Assembly: GCF_016906305.1 (NCBI RefSeq) | Contig: NZ_JADDOL010000005.1 | Span: forward strand, 1 to 64,000 | Origin: Alloalcanivorax marinus | GTDB lineage: Bacteria; Pseudomonadota; Gammaproteobacteria; Pseudomonadales; Alcanivoracaceae | Length of the DNA: 64,000 bases | Direction: 5' to 3' | Shown here: positions 37,546-48,075 of the stretch, one piece after another | How positions within the stretch are numbered: the stretch's first letter is position 1 | How the letters are laid out: the number at the start of each line of letters is the position of its first letter | The notes under the pieces: generated by a model | Told to the model about the DNA's origin: nothing | What the model saw: only the letters and a program-made list of their open reading frames with translations | Databases searched by the model: none | Program-made: the position numbers and the translations under genes

Positions 37546-37995
37546 TTATTCCCCTTGTTCGGTGTGATCGGTGCGCTGGCAAAGATTGGCGCGCATGCGC
37601 CGCAGTACCCGGGTCAGGGTCTCGATGTCCTCCGCCGCGATGCCGTCCAGCGCCTGACGGCGGGTTTCCATGGCCAGTTCCCGCAGCCGCGCCAGCGCCG
37701 GCGCCGCCTGCTCGGTCAGATAGACCCGACGCCGCCGGCGGTCGGTGGCGTCCGCGCGCCGCTCCACCAGCCCTTCCTGCTCCAGCCGCTCCAGCTGGCG
37801 GGTCAGGGAGATCGGCGCCACATCCATGATCTCGGCCAGGGCGGCCTGGTGAATGCCTTCCCGGTGGGTCAGGTTCCACAGCACCTGCCAGCGGGCCCGG
37901 GTGAGCCCCTGCTCCCGGGCCCGGCGGTCGAATTCGCGGCGCAGCATGCGCGCCACGTCGTGCAACCCCAGGCCCACGGTGGTGTCCTTGTTCAT
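37546..37995 (-). CDS. MarR-family transcriptional regulator of the efflux operon
   Basis: 149-residue winged-helix regulator: LTRARWQVLWNLTHREGIHQAALAEIMDVAPISLTRQLERLEQEGLVERRADATDRRRRRVYLT covers the recognition helix and the wing with its DRR motif (shown in pieces, typical of MarR). I chose ATG 37995 for the GAGG 6 nt upstream; ATG 38007 is possible. First gene of the leftward operon with the EmrA- and EmrB-like genes; two dyads just upstream are probable operators for autorepression. Confidence 0.92.
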   Translation of the reverse strand: MNKDTTVGLGLHDVARMLRREFDRRAREQGLTRARWQVLWNLTHREGIHQAALAEIMDVAPISLTRQLERLEQEGLVERRADATDRRRRRVYLTEQAAPALARLRELAMETRRQALDGIAAEDIETLTRVLRRMRANLCQRTDHTEQGE

Positions 37996-38008
37996 CAACG
38001 GCCTCATT

Positions 38009-38038
38009 CATAAGCCAACTTATGGTAAGGAAGCTTAC
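38009..38038. promoter_or_regulatory. tandem dyads, probable MarR operators
   Basis: CATAAG-CCAA-CTTATG (38009-38024) is directly followed by GTAAG-GAAG-CTTAC (38025-38038). Both are perfect inverted repeats of the size bound by MarR dimers and lie 14 bp before the chosen marR start. Confidence 0.65.
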
Positions 38039-38143
38039 AACCGGCAGAACAGTAAAGCAACTTGCCTTATATTTCAGGCCCGGGCGAAGAAGGTGGGATT
38101 GAGGCGGCTTCCACGCGGGCGGTGGAAGCCGGAGGGCGTAACG

Positions 38144-38692
38144 TCAGTGGGTGGCGGCGGGGCCCGTCACGGTATTGGCGGAGACCTGATCGCCCAGCGG
38201 GGCGGCGGCGCTCTTCTCCTCCGTGGCGGGTGTTTCGGGGGCCGGCGTCACCGGCGCGGCGGGCGCCAGGGGCGGCTCCACGATTGGCGTTTCCTCCAGC
38301 CCCACCAGGACCTGGTCGTCCAGCTTCCACATGGCGCCGGTGGCCGGATCCACGATCAGAATACCGAGCAGGCCGCCAAAAATAATATTGCCCCAGTACC
38401 AACCGTCCATGGAGGCATTCAGCGGCACCGAGGAACTGTTAAACCCCTCATGCTCGAAGGTGACCTGATATTTCGCCCCCGAGAAAAATCCGTTTTTGGC
38501 GGGCAGGCTGATCATGGCCGGCGTAACGCCGGCGGCAATACGTTGCCCGGAACGCTGGTTGGTCACCACATAATTGGCGCGTTCGGGGGAACTTTGCAGG
38601 CTGACGGAATAAGAAGAGTCGGAGACGATGGACGCGCAACCCGATAATTGAAGGGCGGCGGCCAGAGCCACCGCACCGGTTATTGCTTTCAT
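38144..38692 (-). CDS. lipoprotein with PEGA-like domain, function unknown
   Basis: 182 residues, starting MKAITGAVALAAALQLSGCAS with a lipobox LSGC. A beta-rich PEGA-like part (SSPERANYVVTNQRSGQRIAAGVTPAMISL in outline) is followed by a hydrophobic WYWGNIIFGGLLGILIVDPATG segment seen in a family of small envelope lipoproteins, and a Pro/Ala/Thr-rich tail. GGAAGGG precedes the ATG. Single gene between the marR operon and the pnp terminator; the promoter was not identified. Confidence 0.82.
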   Translation of the reverse strand: MKAITGAVALAAALQLSGCASIVSDSSYSVSLQSSPERANYVVTNQRSGQRIAAGVTPAMISLPAKNGFFSGAKYQVTFEHEGFNSSSVPLNASMDGWYWGNIIFGGLLGILIVDPATGAMWKLDDQVLVGLEETPIVEPPLAPAAPVTPAPETPATEEKSAAAPLGDQVSANTVTGPAATH

Positions 38693-38714
38693 TTTATATT
38701 CCCTTCCATTAGGC

Positions 38715-38748
38715 AAAAAAAAGCCCGCCGATACGGGCGGGCTTTTTA
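38715..38748 (-). terminator. bidirectional terminator after pnp
   Basis: Stem AAGCCCGCC / GGCGGGCTT with a 6-nt loop; eight A on the left give the U-run for leftward pnp transcripts, and five T on the right could stop rightward ones. Confidence 0.9.
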
Positions 38749-38783
38749 TTCTAGCCAAATGTAAAAGGAATGTAATACTCCTT

Positions 38784-40877
38784 TTAAACTTCCTTGGCTT
38801 CCTTCATGGACAGCTTGATGCGGCCGCGCTGATCCACGTCCAGGACTTTCACCTTGATGATGTCGCCCTCGTTGACGTAATCGGTGACCTTCTCCACCCG
38901 CTCCTCGGCGATCTGGGAGATGTGCAGCAGGCCTTCGGTACCGGGCATGATCTGCACGAAGGCACCGAAGTCCACCACGCGCATCACCTTGCCTTCGTAG
39001 ATCTTGTCGATCTCGGCCTCGGCGGTGATCTCCTCCACGCGGCGCTGGGCCTCGGCGGCGGCTTCGCGGGTTTCACCGTAGATCTTGACGCTGCCATCGT
39101 CCTCGATGTCGATGGTGCACTTGGTTTCCTCGGTGAGCGCACGGATGGTGGCGCCGCCCTTGCCGATCACGTCGCGGATTTTCTCCGGGTTGATCTTCAG
39201 GGTGATCAGGGTGGGGGCGTTCTCGGACACCTGGCTGCGCGACTCGCGGATCGCCTTGCTCATTTCGCCGAGAATGTGGAGGCGGCCTTCGCGGGCCTGC
39301 TCCAGGGCCTTCTCCATGATCTCTTCGGTGATGCCCTCGATCTTGATGTCCATCTGCAGGGCGGTGACGCCGCGCTCGGTGCCGGCCACCTTGAAGTCCA
39401 TGTCGCCCAGGTGGTCTTCGTCACCGAGGATATCGGACAGTACCGCGTAGCGGCCGTCGCCTTCCTTCACCAGGCCCATGGCGATACCGGCCACCGGGGC
39501 GCTCAGGGGCACGCCGGCGTCCATCAGCGCCATGGAGGTGCCGCACACGGACGCCATGGAGGAGGAGCCGTTGGACTCGGTGATCTCGGAGACCACGCGG
39601 ATGGTGTAGGGGAAGTCCTGCTCGTTGGGCACCACCGCTTCCACGCCGCGACGGGCGAGACGGCCGTGGCCGATCTCACGACGCTTGGGAGAACCCATCA
39701 TGCCGGTTTCGCCCACGCAGTACGGGGGGAAGTTGTACTGCAGCATGAAGTGATCCTGGCGGGAGCCTTCCAGGGCGTCGATCAGCTGCGCGTCACGCAT
39801 GCCGCCCAGGGTGGCGGTGACGATGGCCTGGGTTTCACCGCGGGTGAACAGGGCGGAACCGTGGGTCTTCTTGAGCACGCCCACCTGGCAGTCGATGGCG
39901 CGCACCGCGTTCAGGGCACGGCCGTCGATGCGCGGCTTGCCGGACAGCACGCCTTCGCGCACCACGCTCTTCTCCACCTTGCCGAACAGGTCCTTGACCT
40001 CGCCGGCTTCCGGGGCGCCTTCCTCACCGGTGGCGAACTCGGCCACGCAGGCGTCACGCAGTTCGCCCACCTTCTGGTAGCGGGCCATTTTCTCGGTGAT
40101 GGTGTACGCCTCCACCAGGGCCCCTTCGTACTTGGCCTTGATGGCGCTCTTCAGGGTGTCGTTGTCCTGGGGTGCCTGCCAGTCCCAGGCCGGCTTGCCG
40201 GCCTCGGCGGCGAATTCCTTGACGCCGGTGATCACCGCCTGCATTTCCTGGTGCCCGAACAGCACCGCGCCCAGCATCTGGTCTTCGCTGAGTTCCTCGG
40301 CTTCGGATTCCACCATCAGCACCGCGGCCTCGGTACCGGCCACCACCAGGTTCAGATTGGAGGATTCCAGCTCGGTGTAGCTCGGGTTGAGCAGGTAGAA
40401 GCCGTCCTTGAAACCGACCCGGGCGGCGCCGATCGGGCCGTTGAAGGGAATGCCGGAAATCGCCAGGGCGGCGGAGGTGCCGATCATGGCGGCGATATCC
40501 GGGTCCTGGTCCTTGTCCGAGGACATGACGGTGGCCACCACCTGCACTTCATTCATGAAGCCGTTCGGGAACAGCGGGCGGATCGGCCGGTCGATCAGCC
40601 GGCTGGTCAGGGTTTCCTTCTCGCTGGGACGGCCTTCGCGCTTGAGGAAGCCGCCGGGAATGCGGCCGGTGGAGTAGGTTTTTTCCTGGTAGTTCACGGT
40701 CAGCGGGAAGAACGGCTTGCCCGGATCCGCTTCTTTTTTGCCAACCACGGTCACCAGTACCTGGGTGTTACCAATGGTCACCATCACGGCGGCGGTGGCC
40801 TGGCGGGCAATGCGGCCCGTCTCCAGCACCACGGTGTGGTCGCCGTATTGAATTTCCTTGCGTACTGTATTGAACAT
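38784..40877 (-). CDS. pnp: polynucleotide phosphorylase
   Basis: 3'-5' exoribonuclease of the degradosome. 697 residues: two RNase PH-like halves joined by a helical domain, the [30 protein letters not shown] and [15 protein letters not shown] segments, then KH ([17 protein letters not shown]) and S1 ([26 protein letters not shown]). Follows rpsO on the same strand as in E. coli; the rpsO terminator lies between, so pnp probably has read-through plus its own promoter. The 118 bp before the start may form hairpins, but I could not assign an RNase III site. Confidence 0.98.
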   Translation of the reverse strand: MFNTVRKEIQYGDHTVVLETGRIARQATAAVMVTIGNTQVLVTVVGKKEADPGKPFFPLTVNYQEKTYSTGRIPGGFLKREGRPSEKETLTSRLIDRPIRPLFPNGFMNEVQVVATVMSSDKDQDPDIAAMIGTSAALAISGIPFNGPIGAARVGFKDGFYLLNPSYTELESSNLNLVVAGTEAAVLMVESEAEELSEDQMLGAVLFGHQEMQAVITGVKEFAAEAGKPAWDWQAPQDNDTLKSAIKAKYEGALVEAYTITEKMARYQKVGELRDACVAEFATGEEGAPEAGEVKDLFGKVEKSVVREGVLSGKPRIDGRALNAVRAIDCQVGVLKKTHGSALFTRGETQAIVTATLGGMRDAQLIDALEGSRQDHFMLQYNFPPYCVGETGMMGSPKRREIGHGRLARRGVEAVVPNEQDFPYTIRVVSEITESNGSSSMASVCGTSMALMDAGVPLSAPVAGIAMGLVKEGDGRYAVLSDILGDEDHLGDMDFKVAGTERGVTALQMDIKIEGITEEIMEKALEQAREGRLHILGEMSKAIRESRSQVSENAPTLITLKINPEKIRDVIGKGGATIRALTEETKCTIDIEDDGSVKIYGETREAAAEAQRRVEEITAEAEIDKIYEGKVMRVVDFGAFVQIMPGTEGLLHISQIAEERVEKVTDYVNEGDIIKVKVLDVDQRGRIKLSMKEAKEV

Positions 40878-40995
40878 ATCGCGTCTCTTCTCTCGTTCGT
40901 CGCTTACTCTGCGTCTCTATCCTTTCCGCCGGGGCATGATAACCCGCCACCGGCCGGCACCACAGCCTTTTACGGCGGCGGTAAATACGGTGTCC

Positions 40996-41032
40996 CAAAA
41001 CAACGGAAGCCCGGCACCGGGGCCGAGCTTCC
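40996..41032 (-). terminator. terminator after rpsO
   Basis: On the minus strand GGAAGC...GCTTCC with inner CGGC...GCCG forms a long hairpin followed by GTTGTTTT. The imperfect U-run suits partial read-through into pnp. Confidence 0.75.
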
Positions 41033-41056
41033 GAGGTATCGCGGTCGGGGGGCTGC

Positions 41057-41326
41057 TTAGCGGCGCAGGCCCAGACGCTCGATCAGCTTCAGGTAGCGGT
41101 CGCGGTTCTTGCCGGCCAGGTAGTCCAGCAGCTTACGGCGCTGGTTGACCATGCGGATCAGGCCGCGGCGGCTGTGGTGATCCTTGTTGTGGTCCTTGAA
41201 GTGACCCTGCAGCTGATTGATGTTCTCGGTCAGCAGGGCAACCTGGACTTCCGGGGAACCGGTGTCGCCTTCCTTCACGCCGAAGTCCTTCAGGATCTGT
41301 GCTTTCTGTTCGGTGCTCAAAGCCAT
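41057..41326 (-). CDS. rpsO: 30S ribosomal protein S15
   Basis: 89 residues, same length as E. coli S15, with [29 protein letters not shown] and the end [16 protein letters not shown] lies 8 nt before the ATG. Binds 16S rRNA early in small-subunit assembly. Lies between truB and pnp as in most gammaproteobacteria. Confidence 0.98.
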   Translation of the reverse strand: MALSTEQKAQILKDFGVKEGDTGSPEVQVALLTENINQLQGHFKDHNKDHHSRRGLIRMVNQRRKLLDYLAGKNRDRYLKLIERLGLRR

Positions 41327-41387
41327 TGTCATTGCTCCAATATGCAATTGTGTCACGGCCGGCCGTGCATATTTACAGCCGCCGTCC

Positions 41388-42305
41388 TCAGGAAACCAGA
41401 CGACGCGGCGCGATGCGCCCGTCCTCCAGCACTTCACCGACCCCCATGAAGGTGTCGGTGGAAGCTTCATAAATACTGACCCAGCCCTCGAGAGGCCGGT
41501 CTCCGGCCATCACCGGCTGCCCCTGGCGCAGGTAATAGGCCGCATTGTCGCCCAGGGCGACGCGCGGCCAGTCTGCCACGCTGGTGGATAAAGGCAAGAG
41601 GTAATCGTCCAGGGCCTCGAAGCCCCCCTCCGCCTTGATCTCCCCCAGTTGCTCCAGGGTCATCATGCGCTCCGCCGGGTAGGGCCCGGCGGACAACCGC
41701 CGCAGCCCGATCACGTGGGCGCCGCAGCCCAGCACCTCACCCACGTCCTCCACCAGGGAGCGCACGTAGGTGCCCTTGGAGCAGGCCACTTCGAATTCCA
41801 GCCGGTCGCCGTCCAGCAGCCGCGCGTCACGGATCTCGTGGATGGTCACCGCCCGCGGCTTGCGCTCCACGGTGATGCCCTCGCGGGCCAGCTTATAAAG
41901 CGGCGTGCCGTTGTGCTTGATCGCCGAGTACATGCTCGGCACCTGCTCGATGTCGCCCAGAAAGCGGTCCAGGGCTTCCAGCGCCCGGGCCTCGCTGACG
42001 TCCACCGGCCGGGTGTCGCGCACCTCGCCGTCGGCGTCGCCGGTTTCCGTGGTCACGCCCAACCGCGCGGTGACCTGGTAACGCTTGTCCGCGTCCAGCA
42101 GGAACTGACTGAACTTGGTGGCCTCGCCAAAGCAGATCGGCAGCATGCCGGTGGCCAGCGGATCCAGGCTGCCGGTATGGCCGGCCTTGGCGGCGGCGAA
42201 CATTTTCTTGGCCATCTGCAGGGCGCCGTTACTGGTCACGCCCTGGCTCTTGTCGAGCAACAGAATGCCATTGAGAGTACGACCTCCACGGCGCCGTTTT
42301 CCCAC
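41388..42305 (-). CDS. truB: tRNA pseudouridine-55 synthase
   Basis: Makes pseudouridine 55 in the T-loop of tRNAs. 305 residues with the catalytic aspartate in [15 protein letters not shown] and the end domain of PUA type. GTG start at 42305 with GGAG 8 nt upstream and the conserved [16 protein letters not shown] shortly after. Gap to rbfA is 16 bp. Confidence 0.97.
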   Translation of the reverse strand: MGKRRRGGRTLNGILLLDKSQGVTSNGALQMAKKMFAAAKAGHTGSLDPLATGMLPICFGEATKFSQFLLDADKRYQVTARLGVTTETGDADGEVRDTRPVDVSEARALEALDRFLGDIEQVPSMYSAIKHNGTPLYKLAREGITVERKPRAVTIHEIRDARLLDGDRLEFEVACSKGTYVRSLVEDVGEVLGCGAHVIGLRRLSAGPYPAERMMTLEQLGEIKAEGGFEALDDYLLPLSTSVADWPRVALGDNAAYYLRQGQPVMAGDRPLEGWVSIYEASTDTFMGVGEVLEDGRIAPRRLVS

Positions 42306-42321
42306 AGTCTTTGCTCCGTGA

Positions 42322-42729
42322 TCAATCGTTATCGGTGTCGTCTTCCGGGCGCAATTCCCGGTCCTCGGCACGGGCTTCGTCGATCAGCTTGGACAGCTCC
42401 GACGCCCGCTCCGGGGTCTTGTCGTAGTGAAACCGCAGGCGCGGCGTGGTGCGGGTGTTCAGCGACTGGGCCAGGGACGAGCGCAGGAAACCGGCGGCGC
42501 CGGTGAGCACCTGCTCGGCTTCGCGGCCGGCGTCCTCGCCCTCACCCAGCAGGGTGAAGTAGACGTCCGCGTAGGCCAGGTCCCGGGCCACGGTCACGTC
42601 CTGCACCGTCACCAGCCCGATGCGCGGGTCCTTCAGTTCAAACTGAAGCACCCGCGACAGCTCGCGCTGGATCTGGTCGGCGATGCGGTCGGTACGCTGG
42701 AACCCGCTGGGGCGACGGTGACGGCTCAT
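42322..42729 (-). CDS. rbfA: 30S ribosome-binding factor A
   Basis: Cold-shock factor for 16S maturation, 135 residues. RIADQIQRELSRVLQFELKDPRI and the KH-like core with YADVYFTLL and TTPRLRFHYD identify it. Acidic C-terminal tail (ELRPEDDTDND). Lies 12 bp after infB in the conserved nusA-infB-rbfA-truB operon. Confidence 0.97.
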   Translation of the reverse strand: MSRHRRPSGFQRTDRIADQIQRELSRVLQFELKDPRIGLVTVQDVTVARDLAYADVYFTLLGEGEDAGREAEQVLTGAAGFLRSSLAQSLNTRTTPRLRFHYDKTPERASELSKLIDEARAEDRELRPEDDTDND

Positions 42730-42741
42730 GGCTTGGCGCGC

Positions 42742-45438
42742 TTACAAGCTGCGCGCCACCTCCTTCACTTCGAACACTTCGATCTTGTCGCCTTCCTTGA
42801 CGTCGTTGTAGCTCTTCACGGCGATACCGCACTCCATGCCATTGCGCACTTCCGCCACGTCGTCCTTGAAGCGACGCAGGGATTCCAGCTCGCCTTCGAA
42901 CACCACCACGTCGTCACGCAGCACGCGGATCGGCCGGTTGCGGTAGAGGGTCCCCTCCACCACCATGCAGCCGGCCACGGCACCGAACTTGGAGGAACGG
43001 AACACGTCGCGGACTTCCGCGGTGCCGAGGATTTCCTCGCGTTTCTCCGGCGCCAGCAGACCGCTCATGGCCTGTTTCACGTCGTCGATCAGCTCGTAGA
43101 TCACGCTGTAGTAGCGCAGATCAATGCCTTCCTGCTCGCACAGGCGCTTGGCCTTGGAGTCGGCGCGCACGTTGAAGCCCAGCAGCACCGCCTCGCTGGT
43201 CATCGCCAGGTTGACGTCGGACTCGTTGATCGCGCCCACGCCGGCGGACACCAGGCTCACCTTCACTTCGTCGGTGGACAGGTCGTTGAGCGCGCCGATC
43301 AGCGCTTCCAGGGAACCGCGCACGTCGGTCTTCAGCACGATATTGACCTGGCTGGCCTCGGCGCTGCCCATGTTCTCGAACAGGTTCTCCAGCTTGGAGG
43401 CCTGCTGGCGCTTGAGTTTGACGTCGCGGTCCCGCTCCTGACGGAATTCCGCCACTTCCCGGGCTTTCTTCTCGTCGGGCAGCACCTGCACCTGCTCGCC
43501 GGCTTCCGGCGCGCCGTCCAGACCCAGCACTTCCACCGGAATGGAGGGGCCGGCTTTCTTCACCTGCTGACCGTTCTCGTCCACCAGGGCGCGCACGCGG
43601 CCGTAGTGGGCACCGGCCAGCAGCATGTCGCCGACATTCAGTTCGCCGGACTGCACCAGAATCGATGCCACGGTACCGCGGCCTTTCTCGACGCGGGATT
43701 CGATCACCACGCCGCTGGCCGGGCCGGTGGCCGGCGCTTTCAGTTCCAGCAGCTCCGCCTGCAGCAGCACCGCGTCGAGCAGATCATCGATGCCCTGCCC
43801 GGAATGGGCGGACACATTGATGAACTGGTACTCGCCGCCCCACTCCTCGGGGATCACGTCCTTGGTGGCCAGCTCGTTCTTGACCCGGTCCGGATCGGCG
43901 TTTTCCTTGTCGATCTTGTTGACCGCGATGATCAGCGGCACGCCGGCGGCCTTGGCGTGGTTGATCGCTTCCTCGGTCTGCGGCATCACGCCGTCGTCCG
44001 CCGCCACCACGATGATGACGATGTCGGTGGCCTTGGCGCCACGGGCGCGCATGGCGGTGAACGCCGCGTGGCCCGGGGTATCCAGGAAGGTGATCATGCC
44101 CTTCTCATGCGGCACGTGGTAGGCGCCGATGTGCTGGGTAATGCCGCCGGCTTCGCCGGCCGCCACCTTGGCCTTGCGGATATAGTCGAGCAGCGAGGTC
44201 TTGCCGTGGTCCACGTGACCCATGATGGTCACCACCGGAGCGCGGGACTCGCTGTCGATGCCGCTGTAGTCGGCCAGGGTCGCCAGATCGTCTTCCAGCG
44301 CCTCTTCCTCGCCCTTCACCAGCTTCGGCGTGTGGCCCATTTCCTCGGTAAGCAGTACCGCCGTTTCCTGGTCGATGTACTGGTTCACGGTGGCCATTTC
44401 GCCCATCTTCATCATCGCCTTGATCAGTTCCTTGGCTTTGATGTTCATGCGCTGGGCCAGCTCGGCCACGGTGATGGTTTCGGGAATTTCGACGTCGTAG
44501 ACCATTTTCTCCGTGGGGCTCTTGAACCCGTGCTGTTTGTTCATGGAGCTCTTCATCTGGCCGTGGGCCACGCCGGCACTCTTCGGCTTGCGGCGGCGAC
44601 GGCGGGACTGACGCTCCTCGGTGCGGTAGCCGGCTTCAACGGCGTCGCGGACGATGGAGGAACTCTTGTCGTCCTCCTCCTCACGCGGCTGTTCCTGCCC
44701 TTCGCCACCGCGCTTCTCCAGCTCCTCGGCGATGCGCTTGGCTTCCTCGGCGGTACGCCGGGCGGCCTCTTCCTCGGCTTTCTTGCGCTGTTCGGCTTCC
44801 TGCTTGCGGCGCGCCTCCTCGGCTTCGCGCTGCTTGCGCTCCTCGGCCTCGCGCTGGGCGCGCTCTTCCTCGGTTTCTTCCTTCTGCGCTTTCTTGGCGG
44901 TTTTCGGCACGCTGGCGCGTTTGGATTTCTCCTGGGAGGCTTTCTCTTCCTCGGCGGCGCGCTCCTTCTCGGCGCGGGCCTTGGCTTCCTGCTCGCGACG
45001 CAGGGCCTCTTCCTCTTCCGCCTTGCGCTTGGCCTCTTCTTCCTCGGCCTTGCGCTTGGCTTCTTCCTCGGCCAGACGCGCCGCTTCTTCCTCGGCCGCC
45101 TTGCGCTCGGCTTCCAGCCGCTCTTCTTCCTCGATCGCCGCGCGCTTCACGTAGGTACGCTTCTTGCGCACTTCCACGTTCACGGTCTTCGCCTTGCCCG
45201 CCGCGCCGGTGGTCTTGATGGTGCTCGTGGAGCGGCGTTTCAGGGTGATCTTGCTGGGCTCCGACGCCTGGGCACCATGGGACTTGCGCAGGTGCGCGAG
45301 CAGCTGCTGCTTCTGTTCATCGGAGACCCCTTCACCGGCATCGGTGTGGGGCAGTCCGGCTTCCTTCATCTGCGTGAGCAGCGTGTCCACCGGAATACCT
45401 ACCACATCGGCCAGTTTCTTTACGGTCGTTTCTGCCAT
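42742..45438 (-). CDS. infB: translation initiation factor IF-2
   Basis: GTPase that places fMet-tRNA on the 30S subunit. 898 residues: IF2-N domain ([23 protein letters not shown]), a long charged Ala/Glu/Lys/Arg-rich helical stretch at about 110-275, then the G domain with [18 protein letters not shown] and NKID, and C-terminal barrels. The start is set by MAETTVKK at 45438; upstream codons in frame do not fit the family. Sits downstream of nusA with a 55 bp gap. Confidence 0.98.
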   Translation of the reverse strand: MAETTVKKLADVVGIPVDTLLTQMKEAGLPHTDAGEGVSDEQKQQLLAHLRKSHGAQASEPSKITLKRRSTSTIKTTGAAGKAKTVNVEVRKKRTYVKRAAIEEEERLEAERKAAEEEAARLAEEEAKRKAEEEEAKRKAEEEEALRREQEAKARAEKERAAEEEKASQEKSKRASVPKTAKKAQKEETEEERAQREAEERKQREAEEARRKQEAEQRKKAEEEAARRTAEEAKRIAEELEKRGGEGQEQPREEEDDKSSSIVRDAVEAGYRTEERQSRRRRRKPKSAGVAHGQMKSSMNKQHGFKSPTEKMVYDVEIPETITVAELAQRMNIKAKELIKAMMKMGEMATVNQYIDQETAVLLTEEMGHTPKLVKGEEEALEDDLATLADYSGIDSESRAPVVTIMGHVDHGKTSLLDYIRKAKVAAGEAGGITQHIGAYHVPHEKGMITFLDTPGHAAFTAMRARGAKATDIVIIVVAADDGVMPQTEEAINHAKAAGVPLIIAVNKIDKENADPDRVKNELATKDVIPEEWGGEYQFINVSAHSGQGIDDLLDAVLLQAELLELKAPATGPASGVVIESRVEKGRGTVASILVQSGELNVGDMLLAGAHYGRVRALVDENGQQVKKAGPSIPVEVLGLDGAPEAGEQVQVLPDEKKAREVAEFRQERDRDVKLKRQQASKLENLFENMGSAEASQVNIVLKTDVRGSLEALIGALNDLSTDEVKVSLVSAGVGAINESDVNLAMTSEAVLLGFNVRADSKAKRLCEQEGIDLRYYSVIYELIDDVKQAMSGLLAPEKREEILGTAEVRDVFRSSKFGAVAGCMVVEGTLYRNRPIRVLRDDVVVFEGELESLRRFKDDVAEVRNGMECGIAVKSYNDVKEGDKIEVFEVKEVARSL

Positions 45439-45493
45439 GTCAGCAACACTCTCCTGTCCGCGTCTGGGTGGCGCCCTGCTAATCCGGCCAGCG

Positions 45494-46999
45494 TTACTCG
45501 CCGGCTTCCTCGCCTGCAAACCAGGGGGCGCGAGCGGTCATGATCAATTGGGCCGCGCGCTCTTCGTCCATCCCCTCGATGTCGAGCAGGTCGTCCACCG
45601 CTTGTTCGGCAAGGTCCTCCATGGAGACGATGCCTTTTGAGGCCAGCTCCACCGCCAGATCACGATCCATGCCCTCCATGTTGAGCAGATCATCGGCGGG
45701 TTCGGCCTGTTCGAATTTCTCTTCGGACACCAGGGCCCGGGTCAGCAGCGCGTCCTTGGCGCGCTGGCGCAGGGCTTCCACGATCTCCTCGTCGAAGCCC
45801 TCGATGGCGAGCATCTCCTCGGTGGGCACGTAGGCCACTTCCTCGAGGGTGGAGAAACCTTCCTCCACCAGCACCGCGGCCACGTCCTCGTCCACGTCCA
45901 GATACTCGATAAAGCTCTGCAGCGCCTGTTCCGCTTCCTGCTGCTGCTTGTTCTCCGCCTCGTCGATGGTCATCACGTTCAGCTCCCAGCCGGTCAGCTC
46001 GGAGGCGAGGCGGATGTTCTGGCCGCTGCGACCGATGGCCTGGGCCAGGGCGGATTCGTCTTCCACCGCGATGTCCATGGTGTGGCTTTCCTCGTCCACC
46101 ACGATGGACGCCACTTCCGCCGGCTGCATGGCGTTGATCACCAGCTGCGCCGGGTTGTCGTCCCACAGCACGATGTCGATGCGCTCGCCGGCCAGTTCGT
46201 TGGACACCGCCTGCACACGCGCGCCGCGCATGCCCACGCAGGCGCCCACCGGGTCGATGCGCTGATCGTTGGTTTTCACCGCGATCTTGGCGCGGGAACC
46301 GGGATCGCGGGCGGCGCCCTTGATCTCGATCAGCTCCTCGCCGATCTCCGGCACCTCGATCTTGAACAGCTCGATGAGCATTTCCGGGCAGGCACGGCTG
46401 GCGAACAGCTGCGGGCCACGGTTCTCTTCGTTGACGCCCAGCAGGTAGGCGCGCAGACGGTCGTTCTGGCGCACGCTTTCGCGGGTGATCATGTGCTCGC
46501 GGGTGATCAGCGCCTCGGCGTTGCCGCCCAGGTCGAGCACGATGGCGTCGCGGCTGGATTTCTTCACCACGCCGCTGATCAGCTCGCCGATGCGGTCCCG
46601 GTATTCCTCGATGATCTGCCGGCGTTCCGCTTCGCGGACCTTCTGCACGATCACCTGCTTGGCGGTCTGGGCGGCAATGCGGCCGAACGCCTCGGATTCG
46701 ATTTCCTCTTCGTGGATATCGCCGATCTGCAGGCTTTCGTCCTGTTCGTGGGCTTCGTCCAGCGTCAGCTGACGGCCGAATTCGAACAGGTCTTCGTCGG
46801 GCACCACGTGCCAGACGCGGAAGGTGCGGTAATCGCCGCTGACGCGGTCGATCTGCACGCGGATTTCCACGTCTTCTTCCTTGAAGCGTTTCTTGGTCGC
46901 CGCCGCCAGGGCCGATTCGATGGCCTCGAAAATCACATCGCGGCTGACGCCTTTCTCGTTGGAAACGGTTTCCGCTACCAGCAGGATCTCTTTGTTCAT
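45494..46999 (-). CDS. nusA: transcription termination/antitermination protein NusA
   Basis: 501 residues: N-terminal RNA polymerase-binding domain, S1 domain ([20 protein letters not shown]), two KH domains ([38 protein letters not shown]) and two C-terminal acidic repeats (each with LLx[14 protein letters not shown]). Works at the boxA of the rrn leader seen at the left end of this window. Second gene of the rimP-nusA-infB operon. Confidence 0.98.
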   Translation of the reverse strand: MNKEILLVAETVSNEKGVSRDVIFEAIESALAAATKKRFKEEDVEIRVQIDRVSGDYRTFRVWHVVPDEDLFEFGRQLTLDEAHEQDESLQIGDIHEEEIESEAFGRIAAQTAKQVIVQKVREAERRQIIEEYRDRIGELISGVVKKSSRDAIVLDLGGNAEALITREHMITRESVRQNDRLRAYLLGVNEENRGPQLFASRACPEMLIELFKIEVPEIGEELIEIKGAARDPGSRAKIAVKTNDQRIDPVGACVGMRGARVQAVSNELAGERIDIVLWDDNPAQLVINAMQPAEVASIVVDEESHTMDIAVEDESALAQAIGRSGQNIRLASELTGWELNVMTIDEAENKQQQEAEQALQSFIEYLDVDEDVAAVLVEEGFSTLEEVAYVPTEEMLAIEGFDEEIVEALRQRAKDALLTRALVSEEKFEQAEPADDLLNMEGMDRDLAVELASKGIVSMEDLAEQAVDDLLDIEGMDEERAAQLIMTARAPWFAGEEAGE

Positions 47000-47032
47000 G
47001 GCCAGGCCTTTACCTATGTCTCCGGGGCGTGC

Positions 47033-47488
47033 TCAGTCGAAGCGGGGCTTCAATCGGGCACGGTCCACCTGACTGTAGGGAATACGCAGCGTGTCGCCGT
47101 CGAGCGTCACCACCAGCGTATCGCCATCCACGGCGACCAGGGTCGCCGTCAGTTTACGCTTGCCCGCCACCGGAGCCAGCAGCGTCAACTGCACGTCCTC
47201 GCCCTGGTAGCGGTCAAATTGGGAAAGTTCGAAGAGTGGGCGATCCAGCCCCGGAGAGGAAACTTCCAGGTTGTATTCGCCGGGGATCGGGTCTTCCACG
47301 TCGAGCAGGCCGCTGACTTCGTTGCTTACGCGGGCACAATCGTCAACGGTGATGCCGTCTTCATGATCAATGAAAAGGCGCAATACCGCACCACGCCCCT
47401 GGAGGTACTGGATACCCCAAAGCGTGTAACCCAGGTCTTCCACCAACGGAGCCAGAAGCTCCTTGAGTTGTTCGGTGCGTTTCGACAT
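47033..47488 (-). CDS. rimP: ribosome maturation factor RimP
   Basis: 30S maturation factor of 151 residues. ALRLFID-like VLRLFIDHEDGITVDDCARVS and EVSSPGLDRPLF are the family hallmarks. First protein gene of the operon; it follows tRNA-fMet, with a terminator at 47589-47616 between them. Confidence 0.97.
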   Translation of the reverse strand: MSKRTEQLKELLAPLVEDLGYTLWGIQYLQGRGAVLRLFIDHEDGITVDDCARVSNEVSGLLDVEDPIPGEYNLEVSSPGLDRPLFELSQFDRYQGEDVQLTLLAPVAGKRKLTATLVAVDGDTLVVTLDGDTLRIPYSQVDRARLKPRFD

Positions 47489-47588
47489 CTAACCTCTGCG
47501 TCGTGGTCTTTTGCCGGCATCCTTTACCGGCGTCACAAACAAAAAATGGGCCTGACGCCCATTTCCCACTATCGACCCGGTTGTATAG

Positions 47589-47616
47589 CAAAAAGCCCCT
47601 ATAGAGGGGCTTTTTG
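47589..47616 (-). terminator. terminator between tRNA-fMet and rimP (bidirectional)
   Basis: Stem AGCCCCT / AGGGGCT with loop ATAG and runs of A and T on both sides. On the minus strand it ends the tRNA transcript or attenuates entry into rimP-nusA-infB. Confidence 0.85.
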
Positions 47617-47645
47617 TTGTTCAGAACCGGATCGGTTCCGACAAG

Positions 47646-47722
<77 letters not shown>

Positions 47723-47832
47723 CTTGAAATCGAGCGCAAATACTAAGGATTCGCGCGGGCTTTGTCAATCCGATTCGAGAAAAAAGTATTTATTTTTCCG
47801 AATCTTAAGGAGCGGGTTCCGCCACGAACCCA

Positions 47833-47854
47833 TCCTTATTTTGGTGCCGAAGGC
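47833..47854. repeat. second copy of the tRNA-Leu 3' end (22-bp direct repeat)
   Basis: These 22 bp are identical to 47969-47990, which spans the last 13 nt of tRNA-Leu, including CCA, and the following 9 nt. Both copies are followed on the minus strand by a GGTTCC-type hairpin, so the duplication originally extended to about 45 bp. The 114 bp between copies hold GC-rich palindromes and no gene. It resembles an attachment-site scar or a slipped tRNA duplication. Confidence 0.8.
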
Positions 47855-47977
47855 TGGGCGGAAAGCCCCGCTTTCCGCGCCAACGCAGCGGCGGGATATC
47901 GCCCGCCGCGTCTCGGCGTTGGCCGGCAGGCCGGCCGAGAAACATAAGAAGGTTCCGAACGGAACCTGTCCTTATTT

Positions 47978-48064
47978 TGGTGCCGAAGGCCGGACTTGAA
48001 CCGGCACGACCGTAAGGTCACTACCCCCTCAAGATAGCGTGTCTACCAATTCCACCACTTCGGC
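47978..48064 (-). tRNA. tRNA-Leu (GAG), with encoded CCA
   Basis: 87 nt class II tRNA with a long variable arm. Anticodon stem CTATC / GGTAG and loop TTGAGGG give anticodon GAG; acceptor GCCGAAG pairs with CTTCGGC. It lies 11 bp after secG, as E. coli leuU does, and is probably co-transcribed with it. Confidence 0.96.
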
Positions 48065-48075
48065 GAAGAACACGT

